Positions 1-5,527 of a DNA stretch of 29,171 nucleotides are shown here, one piece after another. The notes beneath the pieces are model-generated. The model saw only the letters and a list, made by a program, of their open reading frames with translations, made no database searches and was not told where the DNA came from. The stretch's first letter is position 1; every line of letters starts with the position of its first letter. Origin of the DNA: a virus; IMG/VR virus record IMGVR_UViG_3300030329_001987, positions 1-29,171 of that record. The stretch is one strand, 5' to 3'. The translations under genes and the position numbers were made by a program.

Positions 1-54
1 CGACAGTTCTCTCCATGTAGATTCTGTTGTTAGCTTGGGGGGACTATCAGTCAT
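1..54 (-). CDS. Start of an unrecognised gene, cut by the window edge
   Basis: Reading leftward from the ATG at 54-52, eighteen codons stay open to the edge and begin MTDSPPKLTTESTWRELS. It is the next gene after the small minus-strand operon and lies 71 bases beyond that operon's last stop codon. No clear Shine-Dalgarno sequence precedes the ATG. The fragment is too short to assign a role, and it may not be a real gene. Confidence 0.35.
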   Translation of the reverse strand, partial: MTDSPPKLTTESTWRELS

Positions 55-85
55 TGTTGTATAGGAAATAAGAGGTCTGTTATTG

Positions 86-127
86 AATTCCCCTTTGGTT
101 GTTCCCTCGTGGGGGTGTGGGGGAATT
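86..127 (-). terminator. Inverted repeat at the end of the small-gene operon
   Basis: AATTCCCC (86-93) pairs perfectly with GGGGAATT (120-127), with a short inner CCC/GGG pairing in the loop. The repeat overlaps the stop codon of the 126-290 gene and precedes the next gene leftward. There is no U-run after it on the minus strand, so it may be a processing or stability hairpin rather than a classical terminator. Confidence 0.4.
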
Positions 128-290
128 AAGGATTTGTTGGGTAACGACTACCAAAGTTTGTTACTACCCATTCTTGTATTGCTTGTGATGCAATATCAGC
201 TATAGGTACTTTGTCATGTGTAGACATAATACCTAACTTTTTGTAGGCATCATCAGGTACAAGAACATCTTTTATCTTGTAATAAACCAT
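126..290 (-). CDS. Small hypothetical protein (54 aa)
   Basis: This is a 54-residue protein beginning MVYYKIKDVLVPDDAYKK. The start at 290 was chosen because it overlaps the upstream stop as TAATG, the junction used repeatedly in this genome; a start further upstream would run into the neighbour. It is mixed charged and hydrophobic with no signal peptide or membrane segment. The DDAYKKLGIM and IADIASQAIQEWV stretches look helical and could suit a small ribbon- or helix-type DNA-binding fold, but this is only a guess. It is the last gene of the 1428-126 operon. Function unknown. Confidence 0.6.
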   Translation of the reverse strand: MVYYKIKDVLVPDDAYKKLGIMSTHDKVPIADIASQAIQEWVVTNFGSRYPTNP

Positions 291-586
291 TAGTTTAACC
301 CTGAGTTCCAAAGCATTGGTGGATCTTTTGGATCATCAACAAAGCTTCCATCTTTAACTTCTAATCCTGTTAAAGGATCAACTCCTGACCATTCACTTGG
401 ATCAGAGTTATACATGGATTCCTTATCTTTCATCCAATCTGGAAGCATATCATCAGTTACTTCTTGTTTAAAATACTGATTTTCTTGCTCAGCCATGATG
501 TTCATTCGTTCTTCATGTTTATCTGCATCTATGAAAAGGTTATCGACTTTGATTTCCTTGTCATAGTTTGTGTCTGATTGTTTCAT
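290..586 (-). CDS. Acidic hypothetical protein (98 aa)
   Basis: A 98-residue acidic, soluble protein rich in Asp, Glu, Met and Lys. Its C-terminal half carries DPSEWSGVDPLTG and DDPKDPP, low-complexity and probably disordered. The ATG at 586 overlaps the previous gene's TGA as ATGA, and its own TAA overlaps the next start, so it should be translated by coupling. No family recognised. Its place among tiny minus-strand genes suggests an early, host-directed role, which is inference only. Confidence 0.65.
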   Translation of the reverse strand: MKQSDTNYDKEIKVDNLFIDADKHEERMNIMAEQENQYFKQEVTDDMLPDWMKDKESMYNSDPSEWSGVDPLTGLEVKDGSFVDDPKDPPMLWNSGLN

Positions 587-852
587 TTGATTTCTCCTAA
601 ATTAGGAACAGTTACTGAAGCTGGTTCTTTAAGTGAAAATGTCACTTCAAATTCATCTGTATAATCCAGATAATTTTTAATGTTGATAGGACATTTATTC
701 AACCATTCTTGAAACTCTTTATAAGGATCTTTTGCATCCTTATTGGAATAACAAACATAGTCTTTAAGATTGTGTTCAGGAAAATCAATCTCATAGTTAT
801 CGAGATTTTTCACTCCAGGAGGGAGTGGTTCTTTGAAATGATCTTTAGTCAT
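583..852 (-). CDS. Hypothetical protein (89 aa)
   Basis: An 89-residue soluble protein, MTKDHFKEPLPPGVKNLDNY onward, ending in a beta-rich segment around FEVTFSLKEPASVTVP. The start at 852 has a strong Shine-Dalgarno sequence (GGAGGT) inside the end of the previous gene, and the junction is TAATG. Two cysteines (CYSN, NKCP) do not form an obvious metal site. I do not recognise the family. Confidence 0.65.
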   Translation of the reverse strand: MTKDHFKEPLPPGVKNLDNYEIDFPEHNLKDYVCYSNKDAKDPYKEFQEWLNKCPINIKNYLDYTDEFEVTFSLKEPASVTVPNLGEIK

Positions 853-1031
853 TAAGTTACCTCCACAGTGTCATAGATTTCTACATCATCACTACTAATT
901 TCTTCGTAACGATGGAAATCTGCTTCAAGTTTTTGCTCTGCTAATGCAGTAGCTTCTTCTTTAGTTTCTGCTTCATATGTGTAGCCATAATAGGTAAGAC
1001 ACTTTGCATAAACTCTAAATTCTTTAGTCAT
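852..1031 (-). CDS. Small hypothetical protein (59 aa)
   Basis: The 59 residues begin MTKEFRVYAKCLTYYGYTYE and then form an acidic helix (AETKEEATALAEQKLEADFH) and an acidic tail. The frame fills the whole gap between two coupled neighbours, starting in an ATGA overlap at 1031 and ending in a TAATG overlap at 852, which strongly supports it. The pattern (short beta strand, a YGYTYEAET turn, Ala/Glu helix) is common in small phage proteins of unknown role. Confidence 0.65.
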   Translation of the reverse strand: MTKEFRVYAKCLTYYGYTYEAETKEEATALAEQKLEADFHRYEEISSDDVEIYDTVEVT

Positions 1032-1279
1032 GTCATTACTGGTATAAGTTCTTGATGTGTCTTTGAAGGTTTATTATTGAAGTGCCATAAAGCACCTCCA
1101 TCATTACCTTCATCATCTTGTTGTGGTATTAAACAAGAACCATCATCTAATTGCAAAACAATTGGTCTTTTATACCAATCCATTTCAGAAGCTTCTTTTT
1201 CACTTAAATAAGAAATAGAAATAATTGTTTTACCTTTGAGTTGTTTACTGACTCTATTGAGCCATTCTTTTTCAGTCAT
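1028..1279 (-). CDS. Hypothetical protein (83 aa)
   Basis: An 83-residue protein beginning MTEKEWLNRVSKQLKGKTI. It shows a helix, then beta strands (IISISYL, PIVLQLDDGSCLIPQQDDEG), and ends in a His/Pro-rich tail. The strand-turn pattern LQLDDGSCLIPQQDDEG resembles small beta-barrel proteins of cyanobacteria and their phages, without a firm match. Both ends overlap neighbours by ATGA, placing it in the 1428-126 operon. Confidence 0.65.
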   Translation of the reverse strand: MTEKEWLNRVSKQLKGKTIISISYLSEKEASEMDWYKRPIVLQLDDGSCLIPQQDDEGNDGGALWHFNNKPSKTHQELIPVMT

Positions 1280-1428
1280 GAAGTCATCTCCTTTTGATAC
1301 TGTTGCCAGCGTAGAAAACTACTCTTTGTTGTATTCTTTGGTAAGAATTTACGAGTAGGATCTTTCTGAGGATAGTTAGTCATCTTTCGTTTTCTATTAA
1401 TCTTTGATGCTTTTGATTCCATAAGCAT
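1276..1428 (-). CDS. Small basic protein (50 aa), first gene of the operon
   Basis: A 50-residue, strongly basic protein (MLMESKASKINRKRKMTN then KDPTRKFLPKNTTKSSFLRW). A good Shine-Dalgarno sequence, AAGGAG, sits about five bases before the ATG at 1428. The TGA overlaps the next gene's ATG. The size and charge fit a nucleic-acid-binding peptide, but no family is recognised. The 85 bases between it and the plus-strand gene at 1514 must carry divergent start signals, but I see no consensus promoter there. Confidence 0.6.
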   Translation of the reverse strand: MLMESKASKINRKRKMTNYPQKDPTRKFLPKNTTKSSFLRWQQYQKEMTS

Positions 1429-1513
1429 TTAACTCCTTGGTTGTAAGTGAGGAAAACAGTTTAGCGTCATATTTAGGACGGATAAAATAGTTAGATACAT
1501 ATTGAAAGTAATA

Positions 1514-1792
1514 ATGAACTTCCAACAAGTATTAGGCATATTTAAGAAGAAATCACTTGCACCAGCAGTTGACGCAACAGGTCGTCCACTCCTCCAAAGA
1601 AATCCTGGAAGAGCATACGTATCTGGTGGATCACTACCACCACAAAGACCTATTAATACATCAGCAACAGTTTCTCTCACACCAAAAGGTGTAGGAAAGT
1701 TACCAATGAGTGGCGGTCAACAACAAGTAATGCAAGTAATATCTACAGATCCAGCTGTACTTAGACAGTTAGCAGATAAAGGAATAATTTAA
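1514..1792 (+). CDS. Small Gly/Pro-rich, possibly virion protein on the opposite strand (92 aa)
   Basis: The plus-strand frame from ATG 1514 gives 92 residues. FQQVLGIFKKKSLAPAVD is followed by a Gly/Pro/Ser-rich middle (RNPGRAYVSGGSLPPQRP), a Gln run (GGQQQVMQV) and a helical end (DPAVLRQLADKGII). Codon choice matches the late genes far better than the antisense frame does. A TTG at 1502 is an alternative start. It is flanked by minus-strand genes on both sides and so has its own transcription signals. Composition resembles small structural proteins of the late region. Function unknown. Confidence 0.6.
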   Translation: MNFQQVLGIFKKKSLAPAVDATGRPLLQRNPGRAYVSGGSLPPQRPINTSATVSLTPKGVGKLPMSGGQQQVMQVISTDPAVLRQLADKGII

Positions 1793-1953
1793 ATACTGGG
1801 ATCATGTACTTCGACTTACATGACGACTTACATAGATGCGTGGGGATGGATACAAACATGCAGACCTGTATCATCTCCTTGTGTACCAAAACAAAGAGAT
1901 CACATCTAATGCCCAGCTACGCTAAGCGTTTATAAAACCTGGGTGATAATACG
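1793..1953. other. Convergent intergenic gap with direct repeat and cruciform
   Basis: This gap lies between the 3' ends of converging genes. It holds a direct repeat, CGACTTACAT at 1812-1821 and 1824-1833 (12-base period), and a two-level inverted repeat: CCCAG 1912-1916 with CTGGG 1939-1943, enclosing ACGC TAA GCGT at 1919-1929. The inverted repeat could stop transcription from either side. No open frame here looks coding. Confidence 0.45.
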
Positions 1954-2190
1954 CTACGAGGGGGTGAGGGGTGCAGCAGCTAAACGATGTTGTGCATGTT
2001 TAGATAGCTTCCCTGTTCCTTCATGTTGTATCCAGTAATAATAGAAGCTACGACCAATCTTGTTCTTTTCCTTAACAACTTCAGTTACATAACCGTAAAT
2101 ACGTTCATTACTAAAGTTGGTAGATGTATGTGCCTTTTTATACACACGATCTTTTAATTGGAAAGTTTGTCCGACTGGCTTGTTGGTCAT
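1954..2190 (-). CDS. Small SH3-like/KOW-like cyanophage protein (78 aa)
   Basis: A 78-residue protein whose first 65 residues read as a small beta barrel: FQLKDRVYKK, then YGYVTEVVKEKNKIGRSF, then YYYWIQHEGTGKLSKHAQHRL. The layout (valve-like turn, GRSFYYYWIQ strand, terminal HAQHRL) matches a family of small SH3-like proteins I associate with marine cyanobacteria and their phages; this is from memory of the pattern, not a search. The Pro/Ser tail after AAAPL is extra. It follows the structured region at 2239-2529 and converges on the plus-strand gene. Confidence 0.6.
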   Translation of the reverse strand: MTNKPVGQTFQLKDRVYKKAHTSTNFSNERIYGYVTEVVKEKNKIGRSFYYYWIQHEGTGKLSKHAQHRLAAAPLTPS

Positions 2191-2238
2191 AAATTCAAAA
2201 TATTATTATTGGATAATCATAATAAAAATTAACGAAAA

Positions 2239-2529
2239 TGACAAAGCCCCTGGAGATTAAACCAAGGGCTTTGAAATGGGGAGAAAGGACTTGCTTGTAT
2301 TACCTTTAACCAGAGTGCTCAACCTACAGCGTTAGTAAGAATACTCTGGAACCTCTGCTCCTGCTGGTGTGCAGTTCATCAACTCTAGTCTCCTAGTGTT
2401 AATGCGAGTACCACCTCTGAGCTATGAGTCTAGTTGGTTCGGCAGAGCCATAGGCCATTACTAGAACTCCCATGCCAAGAGTCCGTCAACTCTCAACTGA
2501 TATAACATAGCAGAGAATAGAGAGTTATA
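2239..2529 (-). ncRNA. Candidate structured noncoding RNA or long leader
   Basis: There is no credible open frame over about 290 bases, and GC content is higher than in the neighbouring genes. Several complementary pairs nest: GCAGAG 2442-2447 with CTCTGC 2353-2358; CCAGAGT 2310-2316 with ACTCTGG 2343-2349; CTGC 2361-2364 with GCAG 2371-2374; CAACT 2380-2384 with AGTTG 2432-2436. The leftmost hairpin (2242-2273) followed by a T-rich stretch on the minus strand would end such a transcript. It could instead be a long 5' leader of the 1954-2190 gene. No known RNA family was recognised. Confidence 0.45.
2242..2273 (-). terminator. Terminator-like hairpin
   Basis: CAAAGCCCCTGG (2242-2253) and CCAAGGGCTTTG (2262-2273) form a 12-pair stem with one mismatch and an 8-base loop. 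On the minus strand it is followed by TCATTTTCG and then AATTTTTATT, a loose U-rich tail. It lies between the 2530-3006 gene and the 1954-2190 gene. The same stem sequence (AAAGCCC/GGGCTTT) recurs in the leader at 4413-4439. Confidence 0.5.
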
Positions 2530-2547
2530 TCATTCAATTGATATAAC
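2524..2547 (-). repeat. Perfect AT-rich inverted repeat over a gene end
   Basis: GTTATATCA (2524-2532) and TGATATAAC (2539-2547) are perfect complements with a 6-base loop. They span the stop codon of the 2530-3006 gene. A third copy of the GATATAAC half lies just left, near 2499-2506, and AACTCTC/GAGAGTT (2488-2494, 2520-2526) forms a further inverted repeat. It may be a stability hairpin or a protein-binding palindrome. Confidence 0.45.
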
Positions 2548-3006
2548 GTAACGAAATTCATACTCACCAGTATCAAAACATGCGTTTGAAGGAAGCTTTG
2601 GTCGGTTAGGACATAAATCATGATAATATCCTTCCCAGTCTTTTCCATAGATAAGAGCAGAGTCTTCATCAGATGCTCCTTCTAATTGAACCCATTTATC
2701 TTGAATACGTTCATTATCTTTCATAGAACCAAGATTGATGTCTATGCAACATAATGAACCAGAATTTTCAAGTCCTTCAAAATAAGGAAATAGTAAATAA
2801 GTAGGTTTAAGCCATACATGCCATAGATAAATCACTGGGTTATATGGCTGAGTTTGAAAGAATAGATCTTTAATGTTCTTCTCTGGGTCATAAACCTCTG
2901 GAGGAAAAACACCACGAACTTTATCGACAAGATCTTCTATAGAAAAGAACCTTTCTCTAAAAGTACTTTTACGAACTTTTAAGATCTCAAATGTACTTGA
3001 GGTCAT
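2530..3006 (-). CDS. Hypothetical protein (158 aa)
   Basis: A 158-residue soluble protein rich in aromatic residues and Asp: FSIEDLVDKVRGVFPPEVYD, LWHVWLKPTYLLFPYFEGLE, KDWEGYYHDLCPNRPKLPSN, GEYEFRYVISIE. No membrane segment or signal peptide. Four cysteines are spread as CC, LCP and ACF and do not form a regular zinc motif. The start at 3006 overlaps the previous stop by ATGA. I do not recognise the family. Confidence 0.65.
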   Translation of the reverse strand: MTSSTFEILKVRKSTFRERFFSIEDLVDKVRGVFPPEVYDPEKNIKDLFFQTQPYNPVIYLWHVWLKPTYLLFPYFEGLENSGSLCCIDINLGSMKDNERIQDKWVQLEGASDEDSALIYGKDWEGYYHDLCPNRPKLPSNACFDTGEYEFRYVISIE

Positions 3007-3194
3007 TTAGATGCCTCCTGTTCTTTGATGTACTCATCAAGTTGTTGATCTTCATGAGCAGCTTCAGCAAGAACTTCAGCAGCATCATCTTTGGCATTTA
3101 AATCAATGCCTTGAAATTGCCCACAATCACCAGCATCAAGAGTAGAAGATTTTGGTTCAGGCATTTCAACATCATTCCAATTAACTTGGTTCAT
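3003..3194 (-). CDS. Small acidic protein (63 aa)
   Basis: A 63-residue, very acidic protein (MNQVNWNDVEMPEPKSS, then KDDAAEVLAEAAHEDQQLDE helix, ending EYIKEQEASK). The composition is typical of phage proteins that mimic DNA or bind a basic host partner, but nothing specific supports that. It is coupled to the downstream gene by ATGA and preceded by the double-hairpin leader at 3195-3276. No Shine-Dalgarno sequence is evident before the ATG at 3194. Confidence 0.55.
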   Translation of the reverse strand: MNQVNWNDVEMPEPKSSTLDAGDCGQFQGIDLNAKDDAAEVLAEAAHEDQQLDEYIKEQEASK

Positions 3195-3276
3195 GATTAA
3201 ATTTGCGATTGAATAATAACCTGTCTCATCAGGGTAGGTGGGTTAGTTCCTACCGACTCCCCGAAGGGAGTTTCGA
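3195..3276 (-). promoter_or_regulatory. Two-hairpin leader (UUCG hairpin)
   Basis: On the minus strand ACTCCC-TTCG-GGGAGT (plus 3256-3271) makes a perfect six-pair stem with a UUCG tetraloop. It is followed by GGTAGG/CCTACC (plus 3233-3238 and 3249-3254). It lies between the stop of the 3277-3639 gene and the start of the 3003-3194 gene. It belongs to the set of paired hairpins found in most gaps of this gene group. Confidence 0.6.
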
Positions 3277-3639
3277 CTATTTAGCCATAGTCTTTACCTT
3301 TTCAGTTGTACTGGTTACTTCAGGTTTACCAAGTCTTTCAACAACTGCATATCTCAAACGCATTTCAGGCATTTTGAGTGTATGTAGTACTCCTTCTTGA
3401 TCAACATAGTGATCTCTAATAGTGCGTCTATCAGCACTACCATGGAAGGCGACTTGTCTACCTTGAAGTTTGGCACCATCTTTATGAGCTTTATAAAGAC
3501 CGTTCTTACTTCTAGCAAAAACCTTGAGGAGACTATCATCAAGATCGCTAGAGATAATTTCGATCTCTAACCACTCATCATTTCCGTTCTTAGCTAAACG
3601 AACGTAGCTGATGTTTCCAGTACCTTGTACGGTAAGCAT
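3277..3639 (-). CDS. Hypothetical protein, weakly SSB/OB-fold-like (120 aa)
   Basis: The start at 3639 (MLTVQGTGNISYVRLAKNG) was chosen over an upstream in-frame ATG because that extension would translate the hairpin leader at 3640-3744. The 120-residue product begins with short strands, has KVFARSKNGLYKAHKDGAKL and GRQVAFHGSADRRT segments, and ends in a charged, Thr/Lys-rich tail. The order of strands, central basic region and flexible tail recalls single-stranded-DNA-binding OB folds, but the tail lacks the acidic tip of bacterial SSB. I hold that assignment weakly. Confidence 0.6.
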   Translation of the reverse strand: MLTVQGTGNISYVRLAKNGNDEWLEIEIISSDLDDSLLKVFARSKNGLYKAHKDGAKLQGRQVAFHGSADRRTIRDHYVDQEGVLHTLKMPEMRLRYAVVERLGKPEVTSTTEKVKTMAK

Positions 3640-3744
3640 GGTATTAAGTTGAATTGTGTTGGAGCCTATCCCAATCGTGTAGGCAGAGAGGATGAACCTC
3701 TCAGGGAGCCAACCCTTTCGGGAATGACTCCAGGAGAGAATCAA
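3640..3744 (-). promoter_or_regulatory. Three-hairpin leader
   Basis: Three stems lie back to back (plus coordinates): GCCTA/TAGGC at 3664-3684; GAGAGG-ATGAA-CCTCTC at 3686-3702; and GGAG/CTCC (3705-3708, 3728-3731) around CCC/GGG at 3713-3722, where the minus-strand loop is GAAA. Next to the downstream start is the motif TAAGTTGAATT (3645-3655, plus), also found at 5174-5184. The gap separates genes 3745-4371 and 3277-3639. Confidence 0.6.
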
Positions 3745-4371
3745 CTAGATTTCCACGTTCTTAACCCTCAATATGAAAGAGTTAATAGCTTCCTTCAAAG
3801 CATTTGACCAAGCCATTAAGACAGGTAAATACTTATTCTGGAAGTCGGAAACTAGATCGTTCCATTCCTTTGTATGATCTTTGAATCGAAGAATGAAATC
3901 ACTCTGGTAGCTAAGAGTATCAGTACCTAGAAGAGGAATTTTACGGACATGAGTAGCTTTATGCTCCCATTCGGCAGCAACTTCTTTAACCAGTTGAATC
4001 TCTTCATCAGCAAGAGCTAGTTTGTTCTGATCTTCTGCTTGTTGAGCTTTAAGCTTGTCGCATTCAGATCGAACTTTAACTAACTCTGCTTCGAGATCAT
4101 TTCTGGTATTTATCAGTCCTGTCTTTACCTCTTCAATGCACTTGATCTTATAAGCATGAGCAGTTTTCATCTCTGAAAGACCTTGCTTAAGAGAATCATT
4201 TTCAGCTTGTAAGACTTTGCATTCCTCTTGACTACCTTTGTAATCATCTTCTGATTCGTTCAGAAGAGCATAAAAGAGTTGTTTATCACCAGAGATATAC
4301 TCTGGATGAGTAAAGTCAATGTCGAACTTGTCAACAAGCTTTTGCTTCAACTCTTTCTTAGCTTTGTTCAT
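3745..4371 (-). CDS. Coiled-coil protein (208 aa)
   Basis: A 208-residue protein. Residues 1-50 are mixed (LKQKLVDKFDIDFTHPEYIS). Residues of about 50-135 form a long Glu/Lys/Leu coiled coil (CKVLQAENDSLKQGLSEMK, ELVKVRSECDKLKAQQAED, KLALADEEIQLVKEVAAEWE). The last 70 residues are globular and helical with aromatic residues. This is an elongated oligomeric protein, perhaps a scaffold or host-takeover factor. The start at 4371 overlaps the second copy of a direct repeat, ATAGAACAAG on the plus strand (4370-4379 and 4385-4394). No enzyme motif. Confidence 0.65.
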   Translation of the reverse strand: MNKAKKELKQKLVDKFDIDFTHPEYISGDKQLFYALLNESEDDYKGSQEECKVLQAENDSLKQGLSEMKTAHAYKIKCIEEVKTGLINTRNDLEAELVKVRSECDKLKAQQAEDQNKLALADEEIQLVKEVAAEWEHKATHVRKIPLLGTDTLSYQSDFILRFKDHTKEWNDLVSDFQNKYLPVLMAWSNALKEAINSFILRVKNVEI

Positions 4372-4448
4372 AGAACAAGTAGGTATAGAACAAGCAGGGC
4401 AGAACCCTGCAGAAAGCCCACCATTACTGGAAGGGCTTTGAGAAGGGA
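4372..4448 (-). promoter_or_regulatory. Two-hairpin leader
   Basis: AAAGCCC (4413-4419) pairs with GGGCTTT (4433-4439), and GCAGGG-CAGAA-CCCTGC (4394-4410) forms a perfect second stem. The first has the same stem sequence as the terminator-like hairpin at 2242-2273. The gap lies between genes 4449-4682 and 3745-4371. A 15-base-period direct repeat (ATAGAACAAG) adjoins the downstream start. Confidence 0.6.
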
Positions 4449-4682
4449 TCAGAGATTACATGACATTTCCTCGTAGTAATTCTTCATGCATTCCAATATA
4501 TCTTTGACACTTAGATGAGGTTCTCTATGGAACGGCTTAGTAGCCGCTACAAAAGCTTCACCTCTATTATCTAATTTCCAGTAAGACATAAAGCTTGCAT
4601 CTGGATTACTAACGGAATATTCAACCCAGTCATCTGATGTTGTTTCTGGGTAACACCATGGAAGATGTTTGATAGTAGCCAT
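4449..4682 (-). CDS. Hypothetical protein (77 aa)
   Basis: The start at 4682 (MATIKHLPWCYPETTSDDW) is preferred over an upstream in-frame ATG, which would translate part of the leader. The 77-residue product has YSVSNPDASFMSYWKLDNRG and a C-terminal helix, LSVKDILECMKNYYEEMS. It is aromatic-rich and soluble. Family not recognised. Confidence 0.55.
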   Translation of the reverse strand: MATIKHLPWCYPETTSDDWVEYSVSNPDASFMSYWKLDNRGEAFVAATKPFHREPHLSVKDILECMKNYYEEMSCNL

Positions 4683-4778
4683 AATAAATAAGGGGCTAAA
4701 GGACAAGGGGAAGCGACGAACCAAAGGTTCGGAGCAATGAACCCCTCAGTCTGCCTCCGAAGAAGCAGAGGGAGAGGA
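4683..4778 (-). promoter_or_regulatory. Two-hairpin leader (UUCG hairpin)
   Basis: CTGCCTC-CGAA-GAAGCAG (4751-4768, plus) forms a seven-pair stem whose minus-strand loop is TTCG closed by C-G, the classic stable tetraloop. CGAACC-AAA-GGTTCG (4717-4731) is a perfect six-pair stem. Both lie between the stop of the 4779-4931 gene and the start of the 4449-4682 gene. Confidence 0.6.
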
Positions 4779-4931
4779 TCAAGATTTAATGAAACGTATA
4801 AGAGATTGTAATAACCTCTTACGTGTCTCAATCTTGCGATCAATTAAAGATCTTTGATAGCGATCTTCAATGTCAGACCAACTAGAAAGAGGATGGTTAT
4901 AAGACCAATAAGATTTAGTTGGTTTATGCAT
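4779..4931 (-). CDS. Small basic protein (50 aa)
   Basis: The frame from ATG 4931 encodes 50 residues: MHKPTKSYWSYNHPLSSWSD, then a strongly basic helix (DRYQRSLIDRKIETRKRLLQ) ending LIRFIKS. The helix is amphipathic and could bind nucleic acid or a membrane. The ATG follows the previous gene's TGA by two bases. An overlapping longer frame in another phase reads through the leader and looks like a shadow. Confidence 0.5.
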   Translation of the reverse strand: MHKPTKSYWSYNHPLSSWSDIEDRYQRSLIDRKIETRKRLLQSLIRFIKS

Positions 4932-4933
4932 GA

Positions 4934-5014
4934 TCATTTTCCATAAGCATTAATATTCTTGAGGAATATATAAAGTAGAACGATCACACATATAAGAACA
5001 ATGAACGAAGTCAT
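4934..5014 (-). CDS. Tiny membrane peptide (26 aa)
   Basis: A 26-residue peptide, MTSFIVLICVIVLLYIFLKN followed by INAYGK. Nearly the whole first part is a single hydrophobic span with a short basic and polar end. A Shine-Dalgarno sequence (GAGGT) lies eight bases before the ATG at 5014, in the 10-base gap after the previous stop, and the next gene starts two bases after its TGA. The spacing and hydrophobic profile support a real small membrane protein; its role is unknown. Confidence 0.5.
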   Translation of the reverse strand: MTSFIVLICVIVLLYIFLKNINAYGK

Positions 5015-5024
5015 AGGTAATACC

Positions 5025-5174
5025 TCAGTTAATTAAAAGATTGAAGGGATAAAAAGGATTCATAAAATTTGCCCAATTACCATGGCACATCCATAGACGA
5101 ATAACTCCACCTATACATGCTCCAATCCCAAAGCTAATCCAAAGATCAGCAGTAACGTATTTGAAATAGTTCAT
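5025..5174 (-). CDS. Small membrane protein (49 aa)
   Basis: Starting at 5174, the 49 residues contain one membrane-spanning segment at about 11-29 (LWISFGIGACIGGVIRLWM) with a GxxxG-like pattern, then an aromatic tail (NFMNPFYPFNLLIN). A longer in-frame ORF begins upstream but would translate the hairpin leader, so the internal ATG is preferred. It is followed after 10 bases by the 26-residue membrane peptide. The pair could act together at the membrane, for example in superinfection exclusion or lysis control; that is a guess. Confidence 0.55.
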   Translation of the reverse strand: MNYFKYVTADLWISFGIGACIGGVIRLWMCHGNWANFMNPFYPFNLLIN

Positions 5175-5241
5175 AAGTTGAATTAATACCACTCTCAGTG
5201 AGTGGCAATACCGAAGTGGGGGAGTTGCACCCCCGATCTGG
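5175..5241 (-). promoter_or_regulatory. Two-hairpin leader
   Basis: CCACTC-TCAGT-GAGTGG (5189-5205) and GGGGG-AGTTGCA-CCCCC (5218-5234) are perfect stems. Between them the minus strand reads GGTATTGCCA, close to the GTATTGGCCA in the leader at 5440-5527, so the two elements look related. TAAGTTGAATT (5174-5184, plus) adjoins the start codon. Confidence 0.6.
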
Positions 5242-5439
5242 CTATGATCCAGACACTTCAGCACCTCCCTTTAAAACCTGAAGGTTTAAATGACACTTGG
5301 GAGTAGAAGGTTTGATTAAATCAGCAGTCTTGACACGAGTGTCATATACCCACTGGCGTACCTTATCGCCTGTGTTATCATTCTCTATAGAGTTAGCAAC
5401 AGCACGTAGAGAAGATACCAATCGAGATTTGATAGACAT
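5242..5439 (-). CDS. Small hypothetical protein (65 aa)
   Basis: The ATG at 5439 is chosen because GGAG lies seven bases upstream of it; an in-frame ATG at 5451 has no such site. The product begins MSIKSRLVSSLRAVANSIEN, a basic amphipathic helix, followed by DKVRQWVYDTRVKTADLIKP and a tail ending GGAEVSGS. No known domain. Near its 3' end the minus strand carries CTTCAG...CTGAAG around GTTTTAAAGGGAGG, resembling part of the leader upstream of the same gene. Confidence 0.55.
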   Translation of the reverse strand: MSIKSRLVSSLRAVANSIENDNTGDKVRQWVYDTRVKTADLIKPSTPKCHLNLQVLKGGAEVSGS

Positions 5440-5527
5440 AAAAGTCTCCATGGGTGGCCAGCCCTAGTGTTAATGGCCAATACTGAGAGAGGAGAGTTGA
5501 ACTCCTCTTTAAAACCCACTCAGTTAT
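5440..5527 (-). promoter_or_regulatory. Two-hairpin leader
   Basis: AGAGGAG-AGTTGAA-CTCCTCT (5488-5508) is a perfect seven-pair stem. It is enclosed by ACTGAG (5482-5487) and CTCAGT (5519-5524), with TTTAAAACC on one side. A second element, TGGCCA (5455-5460 and 5474-5479), is a self-complementary pair around CCTAGTGTTAATG (5463-5475), a 13-base string that recurs exactly at 2392-2404. Confidence 0.6.

Noticed and set aside
1429-1680. 83-codon minus-strand frame opposite the 1514-1792 gene
   Set aside because: Codon use and composition (Cys/Trp-rich, scattered) look like a shadow; the plus-strand frame has late-gene-like codons and a sensible protein.
2395-2480. Possible tRNA gene on the minus strand (TAGCTCAGAGGTGGTA resembles a D-arm)
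   Set aside because: No acceptor stem, no anticodon arm with a seven-base loop and no T-arm can be completed around it on either strand.
4571-4843. 90-codon minus-strand frame crossing the hairpin leader
   Set aside because: It runs through two strong hairpins and overlaps two better-supported small genes in other phases.
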